The translations under genes and the position numbers were made by a program. Positions 12,030-25,454 of a DNA stretch of 64,000 nucleotides are shown piece after piece (positions within the stretch are counted from its first letter, which is position 1; each line of letters begins with the position of its first letter). Location of the stretch: the NCBI GenBank assembly GCA_035235625.1, contig CP141145.1, positions 4,464,001 through 4,528,000 of the forward strand, read 5' to 3'. Below the pieces are notes generated by a model. The model did no database searches. It worked only from the letters and a program-made list of their open reading frames with translations, and was not told the origin of the DNA. Origin of the DNA: Saururus chinensis (Eukaryota > Streptophyta > Magnoliopsida > Piperales > Saururaceae).

Positions 12030-12339
12030 GCTTGGTTTGAATAACTCAATAAATGAACATGGGGACTTAGAAAATCCAATGAATAGGCCTTCATTATTTG
12101 ATGGCCAGAAATTCACATATTAGAAAAATAGGATGAGAGCATTCATACAAGTGCTTAATGAGAATACATGGAAAGCAGTTGTTAAAAGTCAGAGTCTTAT
12201 AATGACCAGAAGAAAGGAATTCTATTCTAAAAGATGAAACTCCATGAGATGAGAATTAGACTAAACTTGCAAATAAAAGCGATAAAGCCATTAGTGCATT
12301 ATTCAATACAGTAAGAAAATCACAATATAGGTTGATCTC
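12030..12339 (+). mobile_element. Copia gag N-terminal remnant
   Basis: The translation includes RPSLFDGQKFTY and KNRMRAFIQVL, the usual start of copia gag (UBN2-type) domains, with an in-frame stop just after TY where Trp is normally found. The reading frame continues in damaged form to 12339, where a solo LTR has inserted. Sequence continuing the same domain resumes at 16928, after the duplicated atctc. Confidence 0.75.
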
Positions 12340-15300
12340 TGTAACGCGCGAGATTTTTCATCACATTTTCTTAAAATTCACGAATTTTTTTGCAATATAA
12401 CTACTGTAAATTGGTGAAAAATGACGAAATACAAAACCTGTAAAAATAGTTTATAATTTAAAACAACACATCAATTTTCTCATCCAAAAATTTCCTCATT
12501 CGATCAAAAAATTATACGATCAAACCAAATATCCTGAGGCGCAATTCGAAAACAAATGTACAACTAAATTACCATGATCATGGATTTTTAAATAATAATC
12601 TCTCCCAGGCATCCCCGAGTATAAGTCCCATAACAATCCACAGTCTAATCCAAGTTAAAAGTCTAGAATGCATAACAACTTACTTTTCATCTAACCCAAT
12701 ACATGAGATCGTGGCACAAAAATATACTCGCATTTAGATAAATATACTTGAGTCAAAGGGAAATAATTCATTGCATAAACGAGCATCCATCTCCCGGATC
12801 TCTCCAGCATAACCTGCAAAAGCCTCCTGAAGAACGGGGGTAAAAAAATAGGGTAATGAGTATTTTCATACTTAGTAGAAAATATACCTAGTAGGGGAAG
12901 TCTAAACACTGAACACAGTAAGTTCGTAAATAGATGCATTCATGCAACTCAAACATGAAGCAAGAAAAATAACATAATTATACACATATGCCCAAACTAA
13001 ACCTACACAAACACCCTTATTTAGTGTCTTACAACTTACTCGTAACATCATATGCATACTCAATACCTTACATATACTCGTACGACCTTACTCATACAAT
13101 CTTACACTTACAATCCTTCTCATAATCATATACTTACAGTCGTGCTCAGAATCAGACACTTACATTCTTACTCAAAAACTTACACTTACATTCTTATTCA
13201 GAAACTTACACTTACATTCTTACTCATAATTATCATCTTACAGTCGAGCTCATACTCATACTCTTACAATCATACTCATACTATTAACCACTTAAGCTCA
13301 TTACAACTAATAAGCTCTAGCATCGAAATGGAAAAGAATGCCACAGGGGTATCACCTTAACCTCCGGGGAGTGACTAGACGCTATGGACTTTTCCGAAGG
13401 CAATGAACGCCAATGCTCATGGGGCACAAGATAAAATAGGTAAGAGCGGGTCCATGATACTATTTACCTGAGCACGCGAACATAAACACCCACACATAAG
13501 GGGTCATACAATTGCCCACACTTTAGGTGTCTTATAGTGCCATACAAATGCCCACTATTATCGGTCTTATAGTGTCAGTGCCACTCTTCGGTAGAAATAC
13601 ATATAGTGTCCACGAAGGGCGGAAAGTTACAGCGCTCTCAACAGAGCATCAAAACGTCTGTGCTGAAATACAACACCAAGACCAAAATGAAAATATATAT
13701 CACTCTCAATAGAGCATCAAATGTCTAATGCTCTATACAGTACATAGACAACATCCTGTACGATAAACACTATGGCAAGACATGAGAAATGCCCAACTGA
13801 CTCATTATCGACTAGCTCAAACATGAAACTTAATCCGTCGAATCCTCAGGTCTCAAACTCACAACACAATCATTAGCTTTTCTTATAATTCAAGTTTGAA
13901 TTATGTAAGTTATACAGTACAATTATGCCCTAACAACTCATAGTCTTCGATTGATCAAACTGAAGCTAAGCCCGATTGAAACCCTAGTTTGTTAAGGTAG
14001 CAGACTTCACTTGACCCATCGAAGTCACAACATAGCTCACCGTACATAAATCCTTACATATTCATGCAATTCCCGTCATCCACCTTACGGCCAAAATATC
14101 TTACTCGGCATCATCAAACTGATCCCCTCATAGTAGATCCCCGTTATGCCCCTCTTACTTAATACCTCACATATTATGCTTACTTTTTACATCATAATTT
14201 GTATATTATATTTCTACAATTATGCACACTCTTATTGTCTAATAAACCCCCATAAGGCTCCAAGCCTAATCCCTCTTACTTACCAAACCTTTGACGTATG
14301 CTCCAAACCAATCCGTTCCACTCCTCGCCTATCACACTTACGTCTGTCGTCTTCTGCCACATGCTTACACATCCATATACATATCCAACTCCATACCAAA
14401 CCCTTTGTACTGTTTATTGCCCAAACTTCTACCCACACACAATCCACATACGTAACTTACCAACATACTCGCTAGTCATCACTAGCACATACCTAATACA
14501 CATGTAGCATACTAACATATTCGCTAGCCATCACTAGTGCATACACATTCCACATACATAAAACATGCTTACAACTCACATACATATCATATGTATCTCA
14601 ATGTGACATAATTCATTCTCTTACATCATGCAAACAGATCATGATTTAATCTCCAAAACATAGAATCATACAATCCTAGCATGTTGTTACTCATTCAAAG
14701 CACGCTATCATGAAATTACGAGTTTAAAGCTCCCCTACCTCTTAATCATGATGTTTGATGGCGATCACACAATGGTGGCAGAGTTGGCAGCTAAAAGCTT
14801 TGCCAAGTTGAGAGAGTTGTTGTCTCGAGGGTTTAAGAAATGCCGGAAGCACTCATGGCCAAATGGGGTGTCATAAGTTAATCCGGCAAAATTTGTGCTC
14901 CACAGTGGCACACTACGGGCAGCCAGGAGAAAAGTTATGCCAACGAGTGGCAGGTGTGACCGAAGGTCCAGGTGTTCACACTAAAATTTGACTAGCAGTT
15001 GAACAATACTCAACCGATCACAAGACGTCGAAATCGGCCATGGACAACACCCAACAGAATCGATTTCACATTCATAAGGTATCACATAAGGGTGGAGGGC
15101 GTGGGGTGACACTCGAGGAGAGAGGATTGATGGTAGAGGACTCTGGTGTCAACTCCATTCGGCGGCAGAGCCCTTTGATAGTCAGGCGGCACAAATACGG
15201 TGCCCAAACCCTAGATTGTACTGTGGCTACTTGCACACGCAGCCAAAGGAGCGGTTGGGCCATGCCTAAGGGTGGTGACTAACAAGACTGCCTTTGTCAT

Positions 15301-16927
15301 TGCTATGTCTAGGTAGGCTGACTAGAGGCCAATAGGCATCCCACGGAGATAGAATGGTAAGAGGGCAAAAGGTGGCCCTCTATATAGCACGGTCATACAC
15401 ATAATCGGCAGAGGGGGAGCCTAACTCATGCCGAAAAAGAGGGGCAGCGCCACACTGGGGCGGCCAGCCATCCCTAGGCTGAGACCCGCCAAACTACAAG
15501 GTCTAGAGGTTGTTTGGCATCCAAGGATGCTAAGTGGCCCAAAATGGGCGAAAAACCCTAGGTGCACAAGGAGGAGCAGGGGTTACCAACAGCTCTGGCT
15601 GGCTCCATCATGGCCCTAGCGGCCAGGAGGAGCTATCTTTGGCCAAACGTTACAGCCATAGGTTACAACTAATGGAAGTGGTGGCATGCCGATCAGACAA
15701 CAGAGAGAGGAAGAGCAATCGGCTCAGTTTGTTCAGATGGAACAGTACAACTGGGCAAGGGTAGACCTAGTTCCGACGAGAGGAAGGGGGCCAAAAAAAT
15801 AATCAGGGCGGTGGGCTTGGCTGAGGCAATAGCCCTATCGTCGCTAGCACAAGGCTGGCCGATCGGAGGCTGGCTCTTGTCAGCACATCCTTAATTTCCG
15901 TCACAGATGGAAACAAGGAAGGTTGAAAAAGTCTAGCTAGAGGAGAGAAGTGGAGGAGGCAGAATCGGGCAGGAAGTAGTGGTCTACAGTCTTCGCCAGA
16001 CCAAGGCAGAGTTGGACGGAGGTCTGGTCGGCGGTGGCTCGCAGCCAGCAGCTACTGTTTCATCAAAATAGTACACTGGTGAAAACCAGGGGAGTAGGCA
16101 GGCTGGTCTGACTCAGGCCGGGCTGTTCAACAGCCGCCGAAGGTAGCCAATAAACTCGACCGAAGGGGCAAAAACAGGGGAGATGAGGGACTGACCAGGG
16201 GAAACCGGCAAGGGTGGAGCAGCCATGGGAGCGGCGGAGCTGTCTGGGTGTTTGCCTTTCGGTCGTCGGCCTGTGGCTAGTTGGGTGGAGACCACCGGCC
16301 ACAGCCGGGCCACCACAGTACAAAATAGAGTGAGAGAGAAGAGGGGCTATGGGAAACCGGGTGGAGCGCGGAGCGGCCAAGGGCTCAGGAGGAATGGTCC
16401 CCTCCCATTGCCGGTCGGGGCAGAGCTCCTAACAATCGGCCCTTACCAGCCCACGGCGACAACGCTAACACAAAACACACAGAGAGAGAGAGAGAGAGAG
16501 AGCTAACCGGGGAGGGGGAAATCTAGTGGAGGGCGGAGCGGCTGTGGGGGTTGGGGTAAAGGCCCCCCTGCCATCACACCTCTGAGGCAAAGCCGGTGGT
16601 GGCCTTGCGGCCACCGGTGGATGGGGAAAGGAAACCGGAAGGGGGGGGTGTTTCTCTTCCAGAAAGGTTTGGATCGGGCTCGGCCTAGCCTGAGCCTATT
16701 TTCCTTTTTTCCCTTTTCTCTCCCTTATCCTCTGCACTTTCATTCTTTATCGATTTTTCATGCCAAAAAGTGCATCTAGGCCCGTGGCCTACAATGAACC
16801 CCACATCTGACACTACGGGTATAAATATTGAGGCCAAATATGCCGAAGCATCACATTTTCTCGCCAAAAATGATAAAAAAATAGCATAAAAATACAAAAA
16901 ATCATAGAAAAAATCAAGGGTATTACA
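12340..16927 (+). mobile_element. Giant solo LTR, 4588 bp (gypsy type), copy A
   Basis: Starts TGTAACGCGCGAGATTTTTC, ends GGGTATTACA, and is flanked by an exact 5-bp duplication, atctc (12335-12339 and 16928-16932). These are diagnostic of an LTR unit. No internal gag-pol and no second LTR are present, so it is best read as a solo LTR left by recombination. A TATAAATA box at 16820-16827 lies about 100 bp before the 3' end, implying a very long U3. The body holds short tandem motifs (ttactcatactcatac near 13060-13290; two copies of a cgctctcaacagagcatc block near 13633-13720; two of cgctagccatcactag near 14467 and 14518). A GC-rich stretch at 15000-16650 has random open frames. A GA microsatellite is at 16481-16502. 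Homologous to copy B at 52130. Confidence 0.9.
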
Positions 16928-16932
16928 ATCTC

Positions 16933-18110
16933 TAATTGTGTTTTTGCCAAGGTTGCATTGGAAAAATTAGTAGAACATAATGAGGGATCTGAGGATGTGA
17001 AGGTGTCTAAACTACAAATGTTGACCCTAGAGTTTAAGAATATGATAATGAGCAAAGAAGAGACAATTTTTGAATACTATGCTAAAATTTTAGGCATAGT
17101 AAACACATGTGATCAACTAGGAGAGCCCGTGCCTAATTACATTGTTGTGAGAAAGTCATTAAGTTCATTGTCCTCTAAATTTAAAATTAAGGTAGCTGTC
17201 ATTTATGAATCTAGGAGATTGACACCTTAGACATTGAAGAGTTGGTTGGGAGCCTTAGAATCTTTAAGATGCAAAAAGAGTCTCATACAACAAAAAGGAC
17301 TTATCTGAAAAGTTCAAAAGAAAACGAAATGCCCTAAAGCATCTAAAAGAACTTCCAAGAAAAAATAAGGTGTTAAACACCTTAAATGTTCTAAAGAGCC
17401 TAAAACTGATAAATAACTAATGTTTTTATTGGCTATGGACTTTAATAAGTTCATAGAAACTCAGAACTTTAGATTTGACAATAAAGGACAAAATCTTGGG
17501 AAGATACAAGGAGAGAAGAGAAATGAGAGGCAAACTAACTAAGAAAACAAGAACTTGAAATGCTTTAATTGTGGTAAATTAGGTCACTTTGTTGTTATTA
17601 TCCTAACATTAATTCTGACAATTCTTCTTATGAAGATAAACCTAAGAAATCAAATGGGTTTGATTATAAGAAAAAGGAAATATGCTTCAAGCAACTTGCT
17701 TTGATAAGAGTTCTTCTAAAGAAGAAGAACAATACAACTATACTACCTTCAATGCAAGTGTAAAGGATGATAGTTCTGAAGAATATTCTCATGAGTCTAC
17801 TTCTCTTGAACAGAACTCACAGTCTAATGTTGATTCAAATGATTTTAAGGCATTCCTCCAACAATTATTAGTGTTGACTAAGAAAACCAAAAACCTTAAG
17901 GGAGAGTTTAATAATAACAAACTTGAAAGAGATGTGCAAGACCTTAAGAAGGACTTAGAGAGTGAAAAAGAGAAGTCTAGTGTTCTCAGTAGAGAACTTA
18001 TATCATCTAAATAGAAATTAGATTGATTCAAGAGTACGAAAAAGAAGTTGGAAACTATGTTTAGCATTGGTCAAACAAACAAAATGGGCATAGGTTTTAG
18101 ATATTGCTTG
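16933..18110 (+). mobile_element. Sirevirus-like copia gag, middle and C-terminal part
   Basis: The longest frame (16958-17230) includes KLQMLTLEFKNMIM and LVRKSLSSL-like text (VVRKSLSSLSSKFK), the conserved helices of copia gag. A zinc knuckle follows near 17570 (CFNCGKLGHF), with its final Cys lost to a frameshift. A Ser/Glu-rich segment and a coiled coil (17682-18014: EFNNNKLERDVQDLKKDLES) come next, then KKKLETMFSIGQ. This order of gag core, knuckle, acidic linker and coiled coil is that of Sireviruses (SIRE/Maximus). The frame carries several stops and shifts. At 18110 it is cut by a gypsy element and resumes at 25460. Confidence 0.75.
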
Positions 18111-18115
18111 TCTAC

Positions 18116-19552
18116 TGATCGTTTGTAATTAAACCTTTTGCAAATGTACAAGGTAATTGTACTAGGATAAATATTTAAGGGTTGTCGAACCTCAGGGACG
18201 GATGAATTATTACTAAATCTAAAGAGGAATTTGCTGATTTAAAACTAAAACAAACTTAAACTTTAATTAAGTAAAAGAAAGAAATCAACTAGTTTAAAAA
18301 TAAGAGATTAATATGATGAAAATTACTTAGAAAATCGAATCCACTATAGAACCATAACAATTCTTAACTTTTAACCTAAATCTAGTGTGAATATGAATAA
18401 GTATTCTCAGCTACAAGCTAGAATTACTTTAGAAAGAATCATTAATTAAATTCCATGGCATAAACTATCTTCGACAATAGCATGAATCATCTACACTAAA
18501 TTAGCTATAGGCATGACCCGTCTAATCTTAGTATAACTCATCCAAGTCATTAATTATCTGAATATTAAAACTATTGCATGACCATCTCATCTAAATCACA
18601 GAAATTAGAATCGATGAAAATATCAAAACCACATCAATCTATCATCTATAAGACAATAAATCAACATAGACTTGAATAAACATTAAAAGCTCTTCCATTA
18701 AAAAAGAAATCTTTATCATACAATTGTCATCATTCACAACTGAGATCTAAATTAAAAAGAAAAGAAACTAAAATTTATCTATAGCTTCATCAACTCCTAA
18801 GTAAAAGCAAAGTTTAGCCTTCCATTGTAGAAGAAAGCACTTGAATCTTCATTAAAAGCTTTGAGTTCTCTTTCATCTTCTTCTTCCTTTTTCTCTTTAG
18901 AAAATCTACTCAAATCCTCCAATTTCAAGCGAAATATGTCTTTATATAGGCATAAGAGCCGGAGAAAGAAGTCCAATATGAAAAGGATTCAAAATTGGCT
19001 AAAACTAGGAAACTACGCGTTATCCTGTTCGAACGCCCTACATGTCCGTTCGATCACCTATACTAGATTTGTGTCCGAATTCACGTTATCCCATTTGATA
19101 CATCAAACGCCCCATTCGAACGGCTACACTATTTCTACAATCTGGATAATTTTCATGGACAATCTAATTTCTATTCATTAAGCTCTTTCTTCATGTCCAT
19201 ATTAATTTCCAACTTGTTTATAACTCCGAAAAGTTATCCAAATCACTTTAAAGCATGTCAAGACTATTTTAAATTATTCCAAACATCGTGCAAGGACCTC
19301 AATAAGTGTACTTTACCTATAAAACATAAAATATCCTACTTTAGACATGTAGAAAGTAATTAAAATCCCAACTTGATTTAAATACATGCCTAAACTACTA
19401 ATAACTACAAAATTAATTAATAATTAAACTAAAATATTAATAACTATCTTAATCTAAATAAACCATAACTAACTCTTAATTAACCTAATCTATATTAGCA
19501 AATAACGTAAAAAGGCATTTAATATATATATATATATATTTCATACTTATCA
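18116..19552 (-). repeat. 3' LTR of the minus-strand gypsy element
   Basis: 1437 bp, TGATCG to TTATCA on the plus strand. A TATATAAA box in element orientation is at 18941-18948. The adjacent interior (19553-19575) reads in element sense as a purine-rich tract, GGTTTGGAGGTATT, a plausible polypurine tract. An AT dinucleotide run near 19521-19540 is absent from the other LTR. Confidence 0.88.
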
Positions 19553-19575
19553 AATACCTCCAAACCTATATTTTG

Positions 19576-21076
19576 CTAGTCCTCGAGCAAAATAAAAGCA
19601 AAACAACTAATCTAAAAGAAAAAATAAATGCCACTTTCGTAGGGAATCATGATTGCATTTAGCGTATGCAACAAGCCTTTAAACCCCTAGGTGTCCCTAG
19701 TTGGACGAGTTGTGTCTCGTGAGGGTTTGCAGTAATGATACCTGCAAACATCTAATCTTAAGAAATAAAATAAAATAAAACAAGAAAACAAAAATTCTAA
19801 AAACAATCCTCTCTTAAAAACACATAACTATTTTTAAAAAGAACCAACAAAAAATACTTGAAACAAGTAAACAATTAAGATCTGATCACTTTCAAGTAAG
19901 GAATAATCCATTTTATAACCCCATCTTAGAAATAATTGTGCAACTACATATATACATTTCAAAAACATAAAGTGTAGAAACTTTGTAGTCATACAATTTT
20001 ATTCTTTCATCTTTAACATCTCATAATAAACCCTCACGAAATAGCCTTCAAATTCAATTAAATTCAGGGAATAAGAGCATAATATACCTCAAAATATGAC
20101 TTGTGCAATACTTAGTTCTATTAAGCTTTCTAAATAGTCCATGTAACAAGTGTTAGACCAGTGTCCCTAATCTAGTTGGCTCAAGGCACTAGGTGTTGAA
20201 ACACCCCTTAGGCTTAATAACTCGAACTATAAAGGCTACAGAACCAAGCAAGTCACAGAAGAATTTATCTCAACTTTTCACCTTTTGACACAATCCCTTA
20301 TACTTGCCTAGGCACAAGGTCCGGTTATTCAGTAAAAAGAGAAACAAACCTTTACTTGTTTATTTTTCATCGTCAAATTTTTTTTTCATTCAATCTATTT
20401 TTTTCAACTTTTTTTCTTTTCATTCTTTTTTTTACTTTACACACTTATCCCATTTTTTTTTCAAATAAAAGCTAAACTTAAAAGATCTATCAAAAAACAT
20501 TAAAAATTACTCAATTGTCAAGTTTTCAAAAATATATGCTCAGTTAAAGATATCCCACTAAGATTACAAGTAATAAGTCATAAAATTATATTCCTACAAG
20601 TTTCAAGTGTGTGAAATGTATTTTAAAAATATTAGCACAATTATCCAAGATAAAGAAAATAAAATAGAAATTACTTACTTAATCATTTTCATCACTTCAT
20701 TAATTACTTGAACTTTCTTCATGAAATTGATCTCTTTAAAAACAGACATATACTTTTAAAAGAAAATAAGCGATAAAACCCACTTAAAAGTAAACAAAAG
20801 AAAAATGAAAAAATACTCTAAAACATCCTAAAAGAAAAATAAGAAATAAAAATATCTTTCTACACCCCCAAACCTAAACTGAACATTGTCCTCAATGTTA
20901 AAGAAAATATATACTACAATGACAAGAATAAGTAAGAGAGAGAAAGATGTCACCCGAAAGCATAACTAATCCACTAATCTGAAAAGTGAAGTACATAGGA
21001 TTGGAGAAAAGAAATAAATATAAGTGATGAGCATTTCCCCAAACCTAAAGTATTATATCCCATAAAAGAAGAAAAA
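19576..21076 (-). other. Non-coding 3' region of the gypsy element
   Basis: AT-rich, with a poly-T/CT tract at 20370-20460 and the motif ccccaaacctaaa at about 20866 and 21038. In Athila/Tat elements related purine-rich motifs occur between coding part and 3' LTR. No ORF with recognisable protein motifs; polymerase genes would normally occupy DNA upstream of here in element sense. Confidence 0.6.
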
Positions 21077-22164
21077 CTATAATGAGAAAAAAATTGAGAA
21101 AATAAGTAAATAAAGCCTAAATGAAGCAAAGAAAATAAATAAAAGGAAGGAAAAGAAATATATCAAAAACATGGGTTGCCTCCCAAGAAGCGCTAAGTTT
21201 ATGGTCTTTAGCCAGACATTGCCAACATTCTCAAATATATGAGGGCGGCTAGTAGATATTAGCATTGGTTCTTCTCTTAAGTCTCCAAAAAGATGACGCA
21301 GAAAAATTAGAAAACATGACATGATTATGGGTTGATGCTACAAAAGATGGACCTCTATCATAAGCATCAAATCTAAAATTGTCTACCATAAAACATTCAG
21401 CATGAGAAGTTGCAGGCAAATGGTTAGACACATCAAAAACATTTAGTTGTACTTTCATGTTCCCAAAGGTCATCTCCATTACCCCCGTCCTACAATTTAT
21501 GCATGCATTAGCTGTGGCAAGAAAAGGGCGACCTAGAATGATAGGAATCTAATGTGTGGAGTTGGCACTGGTCTTCATATCTAAGACAATTAAATCAACA
21601 GGAAAAAATGACCGGTCAACCTTCACTAAGACATCCTCAATGACTCCTCGAGGCTTACGCATCGAACGGTCAGCTAGCTAAGGTAACTGATGTAGGCTGC
21701 AATTCTCCTAACCCTAGTTTCTCATATACCGAGTAAGGGAGCAAATTGACACTCGCACCAAGATCAGGGAGGGCTCTATGGATGGAGTGATCACCTATGA
21801 CACAAGAAATAGTGGGTACTCCAGGGTCCTTATACTTAGGTGGGGTGTCAAACTTCAAAAGAGAGCTAACTTGCTCGGTGAGAAAGACCTTCTTAGACAC
21901 ATGGGTCTTGGATTTATGCTTTTGAGTGCATAGGTCTTTGAGGAACTTAGCATAAGCAGGGACTTGCTTAATGGCTTCTAAGAGGGGGAGATTAATTTTG
22001 ACTTGTTTAAAAGTCTCAAGAATCTCATTAGTCCTTGTTGTGGTCTTTCTAAATAATGGGGCCATGTCAAGACACTGAGGAAAAGGCGCCCTAGGGATAT
22101 AAAATCCCTCAGAAGTGGTCTGAGGAAGGGGAAGGAGATACAAACTCCTTCTCATGTGGTGCAC
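21077..22164 (-). mobile_element. Aspartic protease and downstream tail of the gypsy element
   Basis: In the minus frame 22164-21670, gag C-terminal text (NEILETFKQVKINLPLLEAI, AYAKFLKDLCT) is followed by the retroviral-type protease core: PTISCVIGDHSI, then DLGASVNLLPYSVY. DLGAS is the active-site triad region in the form used by Athila/Tat elements. The frame breaks after VTLAS and resumes at 21479 with MTFGNMKVQLNVFDV, the usual end of this region. At about 21190-21215 the translation INLALLGRQP and the DNA tgggttgcctcccaagaagc match sequence normally found after the end of pol. So the reverse transcriptase to integrase block is missing, not just damaged. Confidence 0.8.
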
Positions 22165-23554
22165 TAACTTCTACTTGAGGTTCATTAGGGGCTGCCCTCT
22201 CTAACTCCTCACTCCTATCATCTGTCACTGGTGTCCCCCCAACACTCTTGTCAACAATCCTCCCACTCCTAAGGGTCATTATGTAATTAACTTGTTCATT
22301 AGAGGGAGAAGCTCCCTCTACCAGAAATTGACCTTTAGGGTTTGGTAGTGGTTGACTTGGCAACGTCCCCATCTCTCTCTTGTTAATAACATTAGCTAGT
22401 TGTCCAATTTGGGCTTCTAACTTTGCTATAGATTGTATGTGAGAGTGGAGGAGTTGGGATTGAGATTGAAGGCCTTGCAAGGCACTCAAGGCCTTTTTTT
22501 CAAAACTTGGACTTGGAATGGTTGCCTAGGGGGTTGATTGCCAACAACCCCTTGGTTTTGTGTCTGCCAAGAAAAGTTAGGATGATTCCTCCACCCAGGG
22601 TTATATGTGTTTGAAAATGGATTGTTCTCAACCCTAGGGAAGGATTGGGTGGCAGGACAAGCTCAGAAAATTGAGATGCAGAGGGACACTCCATGATAGT
22701 ATGGGCTGGGTTAAGGCATATTGTGCATGCATCTTGAGTGAAGGGAGTGGGCTGATGGGTTGAAGTCATAAGAAGGTCTAGTTTCCTACTAAAAGTATCA
22801 ACTTTGGAAGAGAGGTCTAATAGGTTTTTGACTTCATACAAGCCACCCCTGAGGGGGAATTGTTTAAGATAGATAATCTACTCTCATTTCTATTCAACGC
22901 AGCATGTTGAAAAGAATTTTCACTCAAGTCCTCAAAAAGTTTCCATGCCTAATTTTTATTTTTTAACAAAAAGGTACCCCCACAACTTGCATCAACAAGA
23001 TGGAGGTTTTGTTCAGTAAGACCCTCATAAAAATGTTGTACTAATTGCCACTTAGGGACAACATGATGACGACACCTCCTAAGAAGGTCCTTAAGTCTAT
23101 CCTAACTCTCATGGAACTATTCAGTGGGAAGTTGGGCAAAAGTGGTTATGGCCTTTCTCATTTGGTTAGTCTTACCTATAGGGAAGTACTTTTTAAAGAA
23201 CTCTTGTTGCATTTGGGCCCATGTTGTGATAATGTTTGGCTCTAATGAGTGAAACCATTTTTTAGCCTTATCTTTCAGTGTGTAAGGGAAAAACTAAAGT
23301 TTGACGGCCTTATCGGTTAAATTTGAGAGCTTAAAAGTTGTTCATAGTTCTAAGAAGTCATCTAGGTGCCTATATGGGTTTTCATTATTAAGCCCATAAA
23401 AAGATGAAAGCATTTGAATGACATTGGGCTTAGTCTCATAATTTTGAGCAGCAATCGTTGGCAACCTAATGCATGAAGGGGAGGTGTACTCATTGGGAGT
23501 GTAATACTCCCTTAGAGCTTTGAGCGGTGCATCTACTAACTGATGTTCGGCCAT
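22109..23554 (-). mobile_element. Gag of the gypsy element (degenerate)
   Basis: Starts at 23554 (MAEHQLVDAPLKALREYYTP) and reads NYETKPNVIQMLSSFYGL, then a region with KWFHSLEP and FKKYFPIGKTNQMRKAI. Several in-frame stops interrupt it between 23342 and 22850. A knuckle-like CxxC-x4-H-x4-C element is at about 22735-22700 (CTICLNPAHTIMEC). The C-terminal part carries KLEAQIGQLANVINKRE and NYIMTLRSGR. These are hallmarks of Athila/Tat gag proteins, which package element RNA. Stops and frameshifts mean it is no longer functional. Confidence 0.8.
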
Positions 23555-23998
23555 GATGGGGATAGAAGTAATGTTGGAGGAGGAATTAGTAGGAGAGTTT
23601 GGGGGTGTAGGAATGTAGGTCGAGGGTTACTCAGCTCTCCTTGATGTCCACTCAGGCTTAGGGTCAAATGGTACTAATCGGGGGAGTAAGGAGCGATGAC
23701 CACGCATACACCACAAACACACCACACAATTTTAAATGTAAAAAGGGAAGAATAAGCAAAAACTAACTAAAAATAAATAAAAATAAAGAGAGAAAAGGAT
23801 CTTGCAAGCCGAAGAGAAGCACTGTGCTTGTCGATGTCCACTTGCGGCCACAAGTGTAGAGAGCACGATCTTCAACTCAGCCTACAAGATCAAATTAAAA
23901 GAAGGTAAGAAACTAAGAATTAACCTAAAAACTAAAGTAAACTGAATCTAAATTAGATAGAATTATCCTAGTACTAATTTAGTAACAAATCCACACCG

Positions 23999-24016
23999 TC
24001 CCCAGCAACGGCACTA
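23999..24016 (-). promoter_or_regulatory. tRNA primer binding site of the gypsy element
   Basis: In element sense it reads TAGTGCCGTTGCTGGGGA, a near match to the TGGCGCCGTTGCCGGGGA-type site used by Athila/Tat elements, generally attributed to tRNA-Asp. It sits six bases inside the 5' LTR, as expected, and fixes the minus orientation. Confidence 0.8.
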
Positions 24017-24022
24017 AAAACT

Positions 24023-25454
24023 TGATCGTTTATAATTAAACCCTTTGCAAGTGTACAAGGTAATTATACTAGGATAAATATTTAAGGGTTGTCAAACCTC
24101 AGGGATGGATGAATTATTACTAAATCTAAAGAGGAATTTGCTGATTTAAAACTAAAACAAACTTAAATTTTAATTAAGTAAAAGAAAGAAATCAACTAGT
24201 TTAAAAAACAACAGATTAATATGATGGAAATTACTTAGGAAATCAAATCCACTATAGAACCATAACAATTCCTTAACTTCTAATCTAAATCTATTGTGAA
24301 TATGAACAAGTATTCTCAGCTACAAGCTAGAATTACTTTAGAAAGAATCATTAATTAAATTACATGGCATGAACTATCTTCGACAATAGCACGAATCATC
24401 TACACTAAACTAGCTATAGGCATGACCTGTCTAATCTTAGTATAACTCATCTAAGTCATTAATTATCTGAACATTAAAACTATTGCATAACCATCTCATC
24501 TAAATCACAGAAATTAGAATCAATGAAAATATCAAAACCACATCAATCTATCATCTACAAGACAATAAATCAACATAGACTTGAATAAACATTAAAAGCT
24601 CTTCCATTAAAAAAGAAATCCTTATCATACAATTGTCATCATTTACAATTGAGATCTAAATTAAAAAAAAAGAAATTAAAATTTATCTATAGCTTCATCA
24701 ACTCCTAAGTAAAAGAAAAGTCTAGCCTTCCATTGTAAAAGAAAGCACTTGAATCTTCATTAAAAGCTTCGAGTTCTCTTCCATCTTCTTCTTCCTTTTT
24801 CTCTTTAGAAAATCTACTCGAATCCTGTAATTTAAACCGAAATGTCTTTATATAGGCATAAGAGCCGGAGAAAGAAGTCCAATATGAAAAGGATTCAAAA
24901 TTGGCTAAAACTAGGAAACTACGCGTTATCCTGTTCGAACGCCCTACATGCCCGTTCGATCACCTATACTAGATTTGTGTCCGAATTCACGTTATCCCAT
25001 TTGATACATCAAACGCCCCATTCGAACGGCTACACTATTTCTACAATCTGGACAATTTTCATGGACAGTCTAATTTCTATTCATTAAGATCTTTCTTCAT
25101 GTCCATATTAATTTCTAACTTGTTTATAACTCCGAAAAGTTGTCCAAATCACTTTAAAGCATGTCAAGACTATTTTGAATTATTCTAAACATCGTCCAAG
25201 TACCTCGATAAGCGTACTTTACCTAGAAAATATAAAATATCATACTTTAGACATATAGAAAGTAATTAAAATCCTAACTTGATTTAAATACATGCCTAAA
25301 CTACTAATAACTACAAAATTAATTAATAATTAAACTAAAATATTAATAACTATCTTAATCTAAATAAACCATAACTAACTCTTAATTAACCTAATATATA
25401 CTAGCAAATAAGGTAAAAAGGCATATAAAATAGATATATATTTCATACTTATCA
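24023..25454 (-). repeat. 5' LTR of the minus-strand gypsy element
   Basis: 1432 bp, homologous end to end with 18116-19552. The TATATAAA box in element sense is at 24847-24854. Most differences between the LTRs are C/T or G/A, as expected of methylated, silenced DNA. Confidence 0.88.

Larger units (their letters stand above)
18116..25454 (-). mobile_element. Complete non-autonomous gypsy element (Athila/Tat type), gag-pro only
   Basis: Two LTRs (18116-19552 and 24023-25454) in direct orientation flank an internal region read on the minus strand. The whole is bounded by an exact 5-bp duplication, tctac (18111-18115 and 25455-25459). LTRs begin TGATCGTTT and end TTATCA. They differ mostly by transitions; about 7 changes were counted in the first 155 bp. 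The internal part has a tRNA primer site, gag and protease on the minus strand, then a long non-coding 3' region. No reverse transcriptase, RNase H or integrase motif is seen in the roughly 4.5-kb interior. It inserted into the copia gag described above, so it is younger than that element. Confidence 0.9.

Noticed and set aside
15040..16506. Multiple frames of 63-105 codons in giant LTR A
   Set aside because: Within the solo LTR, short, overlapping and not matching frames in copy B.
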